From Eutypella sp. D-1 (taxonomy: Eukaryota > Ascomycota > Sordariomycetes > Xylariales > Diatrypaceae), in NCBI GenBank assembly GCA_023313575.1, contig JAJTTP010000008.1, positions 682,001 through 746,000 on the forward strand: DNA of 64,000 bases, written 5' to 3'. A program made the position numbers and the translations under genes. This document shows positions 22,230-33,942 of this stretch, piece by piece; positions within the stretch are counted from its first letter, which is position 1; each line of letters opens with the position of its first letter. The notes under the pieces were generated by a model. That model was given only the letters and a program-made list of their open reading frames with translations. It was not told the DNA's origin and did not search any database.

Positions 22230-24746
22230 GAGAAAAAAAAATATTGGTAGGCGCACGCACACCACACGCGCTACGGGCATGTGCTGGGCCTAAAGTACAT
22301 GACGATGGAACGGATTGAGATGGTGATGCAGGCGTAGCTAGCTGCATGTAACCATTGTATATAGCAACTTTGACAGAAAATCATTGCGGGATGCTAGTAC
22401 TGCATTTCAATTCACTTGTGCCTGATAAGGCACGTCGGTGGTAGTTTCAGACATTTTGCAGAGTTGAGGCATGAATTGAGTCTACTACCATCGAACAGTA
22501 TCGATAAGGAATTCCACCAATCCAAAGCTGGGCAAAAGCGCTACAACTCGCCAAGTTCTACGAGCAATCGACCTCTACGGGCAGATTTCAAGATACGGAG
22601 AAATTTCTTCCTCACCACGCGCGCAAGCGCACGTAAGCAACGAAAAAAAAAAAAGAATTGAGAAGACCTGTCAGACTTCCCACATCGCCCACCCCGGCTG
22701 CGCGCCCGAAGGCAAGACCACAGCTGAATCGGGGTCGAGATCATCACCACTCTCTATACAGCTCCTTCACGAGGAAGAAAGCCGCCACCCTTGCGGGCAG
22801 GTCGAGAGTAAAGGGAGAAAGATCCAAGAATCTGACTCCCCCGTTAAAAAGAAACTTCACTCTAGGGCAACGGGGATTTGGATCATCTTCCAGGGTGGGA
22901 TCTGTAGCTCTTTTGGAGAATACAGAGGTGGACGAACACTATAGAAATGATTCTCTGAAGTCTGTTGTGAAGGGAAATGAGGTTAGCATGATGATTTGCG
23001 TTGTGAAGGGAGGAGTCATAGTATGGGGGTAGGGTTGAACATACATTGTCGACATGAAGAAGAAAGAAAATCCAAGAGAGCTTTCGGGGAGGGAAGCCAG
23101 CTATTTATATGCCCAAGGCGGTGTGGGCGGGCCCGTGCAATCAGTGAAACCCTGAATTCTGCCGCCCGCGTCTGCGGCAGAATTTTTTTTCTGCAATTTC
23201 AATGGCCCATTACGCCTTACCCAATCTAGTAAGGCCTCAGTTACCAGCCCCCCCAGTTAACCCAACCACCTTGAGTTACCACCATGATTGGCCAAATCCG
23301 TTGTCTCTGCAGCCAATTATAGTGTTGTGACTGCTTGCCTTGGAGAGCTTTGACAGCTTCCAATGTTCGCTACTCGATTACGTATTGTAGCACAGGAACC
23401 TCATGATGCAATCACAGAGTGCTTCATATTGAAAGAGCGCGGCCTGGATGCATGTTTCCTTTTACTGTGTAACTAACTTCCATTTCAATGTGCGAGCGTA
23501 GAAGTGTTATCTTGTTGCTTATCTATATTCATTCCTCTTATTGATTATAAAGTCACCCGTCAATTCTTGCCTACTTCTGTTGGTTCGAGGAGAATAATAA
23601 GCGGTCCGGAATAAGGCCCTACTTAGCTATACTCTTGGTTCCGAGAAACCAAGTCGGCGCTTACTTTTATGTAACTAACCCTGGGCTTTAGTCGAGTTTA
23701 TCAAAATTTCACGTATTCATTCTTCTCCTTCGCCCCACCATCCACTGTCAATATGTGTAGATGGAATCGGCTGAACCTGGGCCCGCAGCCACCCCACCAT
23801 GGACTGCTGCCTTCAGATGGTGAGGGATGGCAGATTCGAGGGAGGCGACGTGAACGATTGCCAGCAATGGGGCAAGCGCCGTGAAGTACTTTTAGATTTG
23901 CCTCCCTGATGTATGAGTGACCTCGACAGGTGAGAGAGGATGATTGACTTGTGTATGAATGTTCGATTGCGTCTAGTTGAGGGCGAGAGAGTGGCATTTC
24001 TTTACATGGACTTTGGCTTGAGAAAAAGTACCACACACTTATGTTCCCAGTTCAAGGAAAGCTGCACTTGAGCGCCTGTGCACCTTGAACTCAGTCGTAG
24101 CATCGACCATAGATATATCGCCTGCGTTGGCGCAGGCCAGGCCTATCGAGGTGAAAGGGATGTCTATAGCAAATGGGGATCCTTCCTCCGCGTTTCGATG
24201 TTGGCCACCGTTCCCGCCTTGACGCTCCAAGATTGGACCGTTGGCGCTGGCCGATACACCTCCGCGAAGTTCAATATACATTCAAGCTTAACCGTGTACT
24301 ATTTATACCATAAGCCAAATATAACGTCCCGGTGTCTATTTCTCAAGCTGTGCCGCATCCTCTGACACTTCACTCCCAACCGTGAACAGCGAAAACATGC
24401 TTTAAGGCACCAATAGACTCACTATACCAAGTCTATGACTTGAAAAAAAATAAAATTGAACCACTTCGAATCATTACATCCTAGGTCTATTAATAAATTT
24501 AAGCACACGCGACGTAATCTTGAAGCACGCCTGCCATATCATTATATTGGGTAGGGCTGAACATGTATATAATACTGACATCACCTCCCCCTTTTCTCCC
24601 GGCCGTTGTACCGTCAGCATTCTATAGCCAGATTATCTACACTGTCAAAGCATTGCTTTCCAACATGTTGATATATAATTGATTTCGCTACATTCTCATC
24701 ACCCGCATCGGAACCCGCCCCGAAAGAAAAAGAAAAAGTAAAAAAC
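22230..24746. other. Intergenic, 2.5 kb: GH5 3' region to small secreted protein promoter
   Basis: Both strands were inspected and no coding gene recognised. Open frames at 22416-23032 and 23701-24281 have no motif, start context or splice pattern supporting them. A TATATAATA element near 24568 could serve the following gene. Confidence 0.5.
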
Positions 24747-25070
24747 ATGCGGGTCTCCGTCATCGCCTCGGCCCTCGCCAGCTTGCTGGCTACTCCGGCC
24801 CTGAGCTCCAAGTGTATCGTTGCCGACGACGACAGCCGCCACCCCGTTTACAGCGCCACCTCGGAAGCCTGCGAAAAGGTTGCAGGGAAAACTATATTCA
24901 AGATGGTTGACGAGACGAATTTCGATTGTCCCTTCGACGCGCTCAAAGTGATCGGGAGGACGAACCCAAAAGTGATGATCGAGTTCGACGACCACTGCAA
25001 GGGCTGGGGCTCCAAGATGGGCTACGTGCTGAAGTCGGACACCAATGCGGAGTGGGTGACGGCTGAATGA
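24747..25070 (+). CDS. Small secreted cysteine-containing protein, effector candidate
   Basis: Single exon, 107 aa, not recognised as a named family. The first 20 residues (MRVSVIASALASLLATPALS) form a clear signal peptide, so the mature protein is about 87 aa with four cysteines (about positions 23, 42, 61, 84), enough for two disulfides. The mature part is acidic, with no membrane segment and no repeat. Third codon positions are G/C-rich like the GH5 gene and unlike the surrounding 2 kb, which supports real coding. It stands alone in more than 4 kb of gene-free DNA, the usual setting for fungal effectors or other fast-evolving secreted proteins. The function is unknown; secretion is inferred from the leader only. 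Confidence 0.6.
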   Translation: MRVSVIASALASLLATPALSSKCIVADDDSRHPVYSATSEACEKVAGKTIFKMVDETNFDCPFDALKVIGRTNPKVMIEFDDHCKGWGSKMGYVLKSDTNAEWVTAE

Positions 25071-27167
25071 GATGAGCCAGAGGTAGATACCCGACTCCCG
25101 GAGCTCGAAGCACGAGTCGAGCTAATGAGGTGTTAACGAGTGACTGCCGGCGATGGTCTTGGTTGCTGGGCATTCTCTCTCTGTGGCAAGCGGCTCTTTT
25201 AGCTTTTCTCATCTCATCTCACTGTTCTCGGCACTTTGGCCTATACCTAACACGGAGAGTGTGTGTGACCTTTTAAATCTCCGTATATGATTACACGGTC
25301 TTGTATCTCACTAGCTCCTTCCGAAGGTTTGGCTGAGCCCCCATGCCGTCGTGTGCTCAACTATCTACGGTCCCCTTCCTTTCCATGTGTTCACTTTTTA
25401 TCACAATCGGGGGTGGGAGTTGGATATCATTAATGCCCCTTGATATAGCATTTGGGTTCATAAAAATGACTATGTTTGCCGCTGATCCTTGGGTGGTCCT
25501 ACTAGCCCACAAGGTGATACGATCCTTCCTACATTTATCGCAGTAAGGTATGCTGCTATTTCCTGGTCTGTCCAGTCAGTCCTGTAATGATGCACAGTCG
25601 ATCTGGGCTGTAAATAAGTCCCGCTATGTAGGATATAATAGAATGATAGTTGGAAATCCAGCGCAGTTTGGCCAATGGCCCCATCAAATCCTACATTATC
25701 CCCTACTGTGCGCAGTAGTTGATGAGAATGTAGCCGAAATGGGAATGCTGTCTACTGATGGCGCTATGTACGGCGAGTTTGGGCGGCTGCGCGAGGGACT
25801 AGTTAACTGATCACAACACACCACCCGCTATTTCCAGAGTAGTAGGATCCGTTATACGCTTGATACGCCAGCTCAACTGGTTACCTACTACCTACCTAGG
25901 CAAGTAATCACGTAGGGTAGGAGATGGATCTTCCCGTTCTAAGCTCGCCGCCATAGAGAATAGATTCAATATGTATAGAAACACCATATCATTATGCTGG
26001 AGTGTTCACTAGAGCAGTTATCTATTAAACTAAATGTCTACCTTTAAGTAATAAGCAAGCTATATAGTCCGACCGTTCTTTATATTCTATCTTTATTGAT
26101 ATAACCTGACCGGAGATAGCACCCTTTAAGAGTTGTATTACTTGACCAACCGAGATCTCTCCGTTAAGCTTACACTATTGCTAACCATCAACCAAACATC
26201 TGGGCACTAAATCCCAGGGGCAAGCTGTCTCGACCACAAAGCCAGGCACCGATAGCAACGGTTTGCCGCGTGTCCTCCGACAGGGACGCAGGAGATGATG
26301 GCCCTCGACTGCTGTCCCCGGAAGTTTCGATAATAAATGCTTTGGCGGTTGCGGACTGAGATATTAGTTAGTTAATTAGGAAGCCGGCTCGCTCCCGCCC
26401 TGGATAAACCGTACGTAACCCCTCAGTGGCGTGTAGTAATGGCCGTGTTTCCAAGCTTTCTGGTGGCGAAGTGGCTCGTCGATGGTCGGCGATTAATAGG
26501 GGCTGGCTGGGAGGATGAGATGGCGGCGCGGATTATGAAGCTGAAGCTGCAACGGGAGTTGATACTACGCCCCAGTTCACATCCTGAACATCCTCCCCCT
26601 TCCCCCAATCTCTTTACACATAAATACCTATGTAAATATACACGTACGTTATACACCATAATCCCAGCCTGCGCAGTATGGTATTCAACGGGTATTCATT
26701 CATTCGCCTATATATCTTTGCGCTCATATATTTTAAGACAGGATTAGGTAGCAAGACACACACCGGCCGTTATGGTATTATATTCAGTAAGACTGGTGAA
26801 GCCCGGCTTCGTTACTGCTCAGACTGAGTTGATGATGATGGAAGGAGCAAATTTCGGCTTTATCGGGAGGAGAGAGACGCACGCAACTAAGAGTCTCAGA
26901 CAGAGGAAGGAAGGAAATTTGACAAGAACACCGACCCAAGAAAACCGTATCCTATGCACACTGCTTGCCCGTTGCCAGAAATGATCTGTATGTAATAGAG
27001 ATGCTATAACCGCGATGCCAGAAATTATGTCAGGAAAAAGAAGGAACTATATTCTTCCCTTCCACGTCTCTACCGCACCCATCTGTCCTTCACATTCTCA
27101 TCCGTACCCGTCTAGTCGCTCAACAGAAAGAAATAGTAACAAAGAAATTGAAGCGGCATGCCTTCGA
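25071..27167. other. Intergenic, 2.1 kb, between convergent small secreted protein gene and vnx1
   Basis: No gene seen. AT-richer than its surroundings, with a CCTACCTAGG motif near 25891. ORFs at 25343-25810 and 26423-26984 have no supporting features. Confidence 0.5.
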
Positions 27168-30100
27168 TTAAAAGCCCACGCCGGGCTCGTAAGCCCTCCC
27201 GGCGGTGCCCCGCCCTATCGTCTTGTAGCTGACCCACTGGCCATCACGGCCAAGGGTATCGAACCGCGAGGCGCCGCTGCCAAGGTGGATGTCTGTATAG
27301 TCGGAGAGGTAGAAGCCAACGATAACGACCAAGTAGGCCAGGAGCAGGATGCTGCCCTTGAAGTAGTTGCTCTTGCCCTCGCCGTACATGTTGCTCAGCA
27401 GAAACACGCACAGGATCACCGTCACCATATCCCACTGTGGGAAGAGGAGGCTGAACACCCAGTTCGAAAGTTCCGGGTCCTCGCCGACCGGTTCGATGGG
27501 ATATAGAGCGGAGAACAGAACAAGCGCGGGGATCTGCAGAAGGCAGACTTGCAGTGCATACGCTGAGCCGATTTCCATGGAGAGCGCGATATTGCCGTTC
27601 ATTGCAAAGGAGATGGCGTTCTAGAGCGGTCATGGTCAGTTAATGCGTCATGTGATATTTACTCTTAAGGAAAGACGGGATGAACTAACCAGGAATTCAG
27701 TTGTGTTGGGAACCAGAGCGAATAAAGTGATGCCTAGAAATTTCGGGTCGACTGCATAGTTGTCTAGCACCACATCGACGGTGTCAACTAGTATCTCGGC
27801 AACAATGGCATATAAAATAGTAGCACTGAGTAAGATGACCGAACTCTTGAGCCGACTCCAATTGGGCGCGTCGTGCCCGCCATGTGCCGGTGCTTGTTCT
27901 AGCTCTTCGGCCCCGAATAAAGTACCAGCGCGAGCTAGGTTCGGACGAGGCGCAGAGGCATCAAAGTTCGGGCCTGGGGCCGAATTCGGGTTACGGCGTG
28001 AACTTTTAGCATCGCGGGCGGCAATAGCAGCAGCGGTTGCGGCGAGCTCCGTAACACCGCGTACAAGGTTGTGGTTATCCGCCTCGGATATGCCGGAAAA
28101 TTGGACGTTGGAATGCAAGTTATCTGCATCGCTTCCGCCTCTCGGAGGGACCATGTGTGGTGTATGCGTCATGCCATTCGGTGGTATCACGCCTGACGAG
28201 TGGTGAGACCGGTGCAAAGAATGATGACCTTCTGCCGGGAGGCCGGCTTGTTTCAAGGACTGCCCAAGAATTCGTTTGTACAAGGGGGTGTCACGGATGT
28301 CTGTCCCGGTGGCATCGACTAGGTTACGGTGGTCTGAAGATCGGCCTATCAAATGTTGCTGCTCTTCGTGCTTTTTCTCATCGGCCTCCGTGTTCCAGAT
28401 GACGGCGGCGTGAGTCCGAAGTGTAAACCACAGGCCGACAACGTAGGAAAAGAAAAGTGCGACAGCTGCTATATAGCAGTACGGGCGAACCGCCTCTATA
28501 TAAAATCGGTCATCAAGAGCTGGTATCTGAGAATAGTAGCAGCGTCGGCAATCACGCTCTGCACTACCGCTTGGCAGATCTATACCATCAGTACAGCTCT
28601 GGCATCGTAGCTCATGTGTGCCATATATTTGGTAGAACAGCGTCGGTCCAAATGCGGCGACAACCGCGAACAAGAGCATGGTTGAAGTGACGCCAGCAGA
28701 CTTCGAGTTGAAGCGTTGTGTCTTTCGTTTTAAAGCCCCACAGCACATAGAGAGGCCCGGCAGGAACAAGATGCCAGCGAATATGCTCCCAATTATGCTG
28801 CCCTCGACCAGCTGTCCTTTACCTTGGGTTAAGGCGACGCAGTACAGGAATACCTCAACAACAGTGGAAAAAAAGGCGTTGATGGCGGCGCCAAGACCCA
28901 TAGAGGACTGGGCGGAAATGGATGCCACTGCCTGTCCGATGAAGTATGCCAGAGGAATGATAGAGAACAGACCAGCTACGAACAGAAACCCCGGGGATGT
29001 TAGGAAGTTCTCGATATGTAAGACTCCCTCCAGGACTAGCCAGTCGAATATGACGAAGATCACCACAGCCATAAGATTGATTAGGAAGATATTGGTTCCG
29101 TCAACTGTATATTTCCAGTATTTGGCACCTACGGCTCGGTAGGTGCAGAGTAGAATGGACGAGTGGGCGCCGTCAGAAGACCTGGCGAGACTGATGTCGG
29201 ATTCAAAAGATAGGGCTAGCGGATGCCTCCTGAGATGATCGAAGAGCAGCATCGTCACCTTGCCCATCGGGATCCAGAAGACTAAGAACCAGCAGATGGC
29301 AGAGACGAAGAGGAGAGAGGGCATGAGCAGGCCGTAGAATACGAAGAAGAAAATGACTCGCCCGATAGTCCAAGGACCCCGGCCAAACAACCGTCGCTTC
29401 AAGGGCCGAGCTGCGTCTTCTGAATGGTCACGATGATGGGAACGCGCAAGGAGACTGTCAGTCTCGCTGGGCTCCGAATCGATACTACGTCTCGATCGGC
29501 CGACGATGGAGCGGTTCGCAGACTCGGGCCCAAAGAAAAGACGACCGTATTCGAGGTCGCCGCTCTGCCATTGTTCGTACTCACTTATACTTCGTCCCTC
29601 ACCTTCATCCTCTTCGAGATACGCCTCGTCCTGTCGTAGGCGAACAAATTTGCCGAAGGGGTAGAATAGATACCCAGCCAGGCCCCACAACACGCGACCG
29701 TAGGCTCTCCCGCTGGGAGCAACGGCTACCAAGAAGCAGACCAGAGCACCGAGGGCGGCGAACAATGCCATCCACCAGCCAAAAGCCAGGGTCCAGATGA
29801 TGTTGAAAAATAGTAACCACTTACTAACCTTGCCGCCAGGAGATGAATGGATGTCTCCCTCGGCATTCTTTTGAACAGACCGGTTTTTCTTGTATAGAGC
29901 GGGTTTCCAGATCCTGATGCCGAATGGATGCGTTTCGTTGATGGCTTGTTGACGGTCCTTTAGTGTAAAACTCTCGGCGTCGCTAAGGTCATCGTCATCG
30001 TCATCGTCACCGTCATCATCATTGTCATCATCGTCATTCTCACCAGCCGCTGACCCGTCATCCGGCGCGATATTCTCTTCGAGAGGTTGTGAGGCGCGTC

Positions 30101-30912
30101 TTTCGTCTGTCTCCGGGATATCCGCGACCACCGGCTCATCAGGAGCATCACTCCGGCTGGATTGTACTCTCGATAAAGCAGGGGCTACTGTTCGTCGTCG
30201 TACCGTGGCAGGTTGGCGTGCGGAGTTGTAGCCGGATTGCGACGATAAACTTTGTCGTCTCTCGGTGGCATCGTTCTCGACCTCGTCAATGTCGTCGTCT
30301 ACGGAGAAGACTTCACCGCGGTGAGGAGCTTGGGCATTGGAAGAGCCTCTGCGAAGCATGTTGGGCTTCTTGGGACGTTGTTTACCTCGATCGGAACCGA
30401 TCAAAGGTGAGCGCATATGTTGGGAACTTGCTCTTGACTGAGAAGGTTCTCCAGCAAGGCTACTACTAGTACCAGCCGGCGCAGGTGTATTTAGGGTGCC
30501 TAGAAGGGTAAAATAGGGGACCCGGGTTAGCTCGCGCCCTAAATTACGGCCGGGCAAAGATAGTGACGGGAGGTCTAAGATGGCTCAACCCAATCAAATA
30601 ACCCAAATCAAAACACATGGGAGGAGATGGAAAGACATGGGAAGACATGGGAAGACATGGGAGGAGGGGTAGCGCACCATAAGTTGTTGAAGGCGGCTGT
30701 TCGGTTCTTCTCCGTGTAGCCTCAGAGGATGACGGGTGACTTTCTGTGAAGCCATCATTTCTAGAATCTCGTTCTGATCGGGTGGATGGCTCAGATGGTC
30801 TTGGACGAGGTCGTCGCGTATCAGAGGGCGATGGAGTACTGCGAGTATCAGCATCGGCTGAATCGCGTGAAAGAGGGTCCATTGCGAATAATCCGTTTTG
30901 TTTGCGTGGCAC
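27168..30912 (-). CDS. vnx1: VNX1-like vacuolar cation/proton exchanger (CaCA/CAX superfamily)
   Basis: Integral membrane exchanger that moves Na+/K+ or Ca2+ into the vacuole or another endomembrane compartment against H+. Exons on the minus strand are 30678-30912, 27690-30499 and 27168-27620; the join is in frame and gives 1165 aa, close to yeast Vnx1 (about 900) and much larger than Vcx1 (about 400). Residues 1-300 are hydrophilic, Ser/Arg-rich, with an almost pure Asp run. Then come membrane helices (around 305-365 and 460-490) and the two Na_Ca_ex repeats. The first contains GLGAAINAFFSTVVEVFLY; the second, spanning the last intron, reads LFALVPNTTEFLNAISFAMN. The acidic E in each repeat is the ion-binding site. 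A long loop (about 790-960) separates them. The substrate cannot be decided from sequence. An internal start at 30882 is possible. Confidence 0.88.
30619..30665. repeat. 10-bp minisatellite GGGAAGACAT in vnx1 intron 1
   Basis: About four imperfect copies inside the 178-bp first intron (30500-30677), on the plus strand. Confidence 0.85.
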
Positions 30913-33187
30913 GGCGCGGAGTACCGACTTTGGTGATGCGTGACAAGTCTCAAATACAAGACGAGTCTAGACGACGATGAGCCCGGCTACCTAGATATCA
31001 GCAATGGCAGTGGGCAGATTTGGTAGATGTGCCACGCTACTGCTGGCTTATCGGCTCAACAGAGTGAACCAGATGACCAAATGAGCGACAATAAATGTTT
31101 TTAATATCGTAACATTATTTATATAAAAGGAGCGCAGCCACGGAAAACGGGAAACCGGCACATCGATGGCGGCCCGGCGGGACTTGGCAATAAGTAGGAA
31201 TGAGACAAGGCCGAACTGGGGGAAGACTGTCAGACTTGGTTGGCAAGTTGGTAACTGCGGTAAGAAACTGAAAAAAAAAAAAGAAGGAAAAATGAAAACT
31301 GAAAAATGACGATGTTGGTTGGGACTTCGGTATCCGTGCCGTGACCGTGAGCGGATAGCAACTGGGCTGGTGCACCCAACAACTTTATTATGTACGTACA
31401 AAGTACGTGCTGACTTCGTACCTAAGTAAATACTTACCAGAAGTATGGTAAAACACGTTGTTGGCGTTGTTGAACGTATCCGCACAACACCGAGAGAAAA
31501 GAGGAAGAAGTAAAAAAGAACCTTGGAAGTAGAAGATGAAGAAGACGAAGAAGAAGAAGAAGAAACGGAGGAAGTAAACACGGGGAAGACGCAGCTCCAG
31601 GGCTGTAATTACCGAAGTACAGGTATATAAGCTCTTCAGGCAGTGACTACCCAGGTATACCTAGCTCTGTATTTCATAGCTAACCCAAGTGCCTTTTAAT
31701 TTACGAAACGTCATGTTCAGTAGATGCGGGAAAGTGCAGCAGATTAAACCTTGATCTCGGGAGAATCCAAGGTCAATACAGACTTACACGAAGTATCCTT
31801 CACCTTACACTTCTACGTATGTGTACGAAGTACGCAATACAAAATACAAAAAAGTACTCAAGCTTAGGTACATTACATTACCTCTCTAGAGCTCTAGGAG
31901 GTCCGTACGCTGGAGGATGACAGCCTCTTCCAACCCTCAACCCTCCAATCCTCCTCGCAACTTCGCTTGATTAACAATCCATGATGGATCATTTTCTACA
32001 TACGCACTAGGTGCGTTAGCTCTACATACCTAGGTAGGCACCTAAGCATCCGTAGAGGGATTCGCATATTATTAGGCGCATGACGTCGGCAACCATGCAA
32101 CGGACCATGCAACGGATGATTTCCCCCTCATCTTTTTTTCAAATTGTGACATCCTACTCGTGATAACTATCTACCTAACTACCTAACTAGGTATTGCTGC
32201 TGGAGGGTTGGAACGTTGGAGGGTAAGGGGAGGGAGGGCTAGGTAATATTAGTACCGACTATGTATGTACTTACAAGGAATGGAAGAGGCCATGCATGGC
32301 GCATAACCCCCCATTGCCCCCCCCAAAAATCCACACCAAGTTATCCACCAACTTTGCCTACCAGGGCAACCAGGCCAGTCTAGCGCCCGAATTACCGTGG
32401 TCGCCCCTCAGTTCAGATGCTAATTCTCGCTGATGAGCTCTGGAGCTGCGTTATGGCGTATTAGCGTGCTAGCATGTGCCATCGCGCAGTGAAAGATGGG
32501 CCGCTGCGGAGGCCGTTCTCTTCCCTGAAGGAGCCTAGTTCACGCCCGCTTCGACTGCATGATGCTGCGAAACGACATAGCATGCATACACATACGTAGT
32601 AAGTAGTATACCTAAGTAGCTAGAATCATCCATATGTAGCCTTGGAGAGGTAGGTATATAATATGCATGGTTAGTAGCTCCGTGGAACCTACAGATGCAC
32701 TGTAGATCGTGGTTACATAGTCGCATCTTCAAAAAAGAAACCTTCTTAGACCCGGCATCTTCTCAACTATGTATGAAAATGAGGTCTCCTAAGATCTACA
32801 CAAGTGATAACAACTTGCCAACTGCCTGCCTCTACCACAAGCACGTAATTCGGGCCGTAATGACCTATTGCCTAGGTAGGTATTGGACGGTGATCTTAGG
32901 TATGAACATTAAAGATAGCTACAAGGGATGCACTTATATGGAAGTAGGTATGTAAGGTTGTTTCAGGCTGACACCTTGAATACATTGAAGATGACCTCAC
33001 TGCCTTATTACTTAGTATAGACGAGAACTTGATCACATGAATTCCAAGGTTGGAACATGGAAGTGACTCAAAGTGGGATACCCAATAAGGCGGTAACTGG
33101 CTCCAGCTACCTAGGTAGTTATTATTACCTAAGACATTCTTTACATGTTCTGCCTGCCTGGGAGGCTGGCAGACAAGATACTACCTA

Positions 33188-33249
33188 GATAAGCCTTGGC
33201 ATGAATTTGATAAGAGATAAGGGATATGTGATAAGCGACAGGAGATAAG
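33188..33249 (+). promoter_or_regulatory. Cluster of five GATAAG sites
   Basis: GATAAG starts at 33188, 33209, 33216, 33230 and 33244, all on the plus strand, within 62 bp. Fungal GATA factors bind such cores and act best on clustered sites. It lies about 700 bp upstream of ufd2 and 2.3 kb from vnx1, so the target is unknown. Confidence 0.45.
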
Positions 33250-33668
33250 ATGGTCCCGCTCTTAAGCCCTTCTAAACAATAAGGTAAGCTAACAGCTAGG
33301 TACAGCGTCATTGCAGCCTCAGCTTACCTAAACTCCAACTGGAACTGGAACAAGTCGGAGAGTCGGGTTAATGCTGCTGCAGCTTACCTAGGATCCTACA
33401 TACTTCCATAGGTACCTCATGTAATCTTGAACCTTGTTCCTAAGCCCCAGGTGCCAGGTGAACAATACCTACATAGGTATTCATTCATTCATTCACTTCC
33501 TGCTGCTGCCTTGACCTTTCCGAGGTCTCTCGTAATCAGCAGTTACCCGAACTCCCTGGAGCTCCATTTGATTCTACTTATATATCTTTCAAGGGCTATT
33601 GTTCCCTGTGCATTATCGGGCCTCAGTTCCTCCTCTCCAGTACAGACGTGGCATTCCTCATTCCTTAT

Positions 33669-33689
33669 CCCCCCCCCCCCCCCCCCCCC
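33669..33689. repeat. Poly-C homopolymer, 21 bases
   Basis: Uninterrupted C run upstream of ufd2. Confidence 0.95.
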
Positions 33690-33858
33690 AAATCTTGATA
33701 AACCCCCACATCTCCCGCCTTGTTACTTAACCATCGTTATCGTTAACGCCGTCGTTATCGTCATTGTCATCGCCATTGTCATCGCCGTTGTCATCGTCTG
33801 CCTAGATAACTTTAGCATTGCCTTGGGTCTTGGGCGTCTTGGGTGTCTTTCGGCATTT

Positions 33859-33866
33859 TATAAAAG
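33859..33866 (+). promoter_or_regulatory. Candidate TATA box of ufd2
   Basis: TATAAAAG located 77 bp before the ufd2 ATG at 33943, following the simple-repeat region. Confidence 0.5.
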
Positions 33867-33942
33867 GACGACATAGACGACGGAAACCACATTCTATCTA
33901 TCGCGCCGCATCTTCTCTTCTGCATTATTATTAAGCGAAATC

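Larger units (their letters stand above)
30913..33942. other. Divergent intergenic region vnx1/ufd2, 3.0 kb
   Basis: No gene seen. Dense in CCTAGGTAGG-type palindromes (32027-32038, 32171-32193, 32869-32881, 33108-33118, 33386-33391). It also holds five same-orientation GATAAG sites (33188-33249), a 21-base C run (33669-33689), and a CATTGTCATCGC-like 12-bp repeat (33732-33800) before the ufd2 TATA motif. The 177-aa minus-strand frame at 31048-31581 is Ser/Phe low complexity. The density of putative sites suggests an extended promoter or an old repeat, but neither is shown. Confidence 0.5.

Noticed and set aside
27015..27506. Plus-strand frame over the vnx1 C-terminus
   Set aside because: Antisense shadow of the last vnx1 exon.
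31048..31581. 177-aa minus-strand frame
   Set aside because: Begins with a Ser run from GAA repeats, is Phe/Ser low complexity, has no domain or splice sites, and lies in a divergent promoter region.
33427..33876. 149-aa frame with Val/Ile repeats upstream of ufd2
   Set aside because: Produced by the poly-C run and the 12-bp CATTGTCATCGC-like repeat; overlaps the likely promoter.
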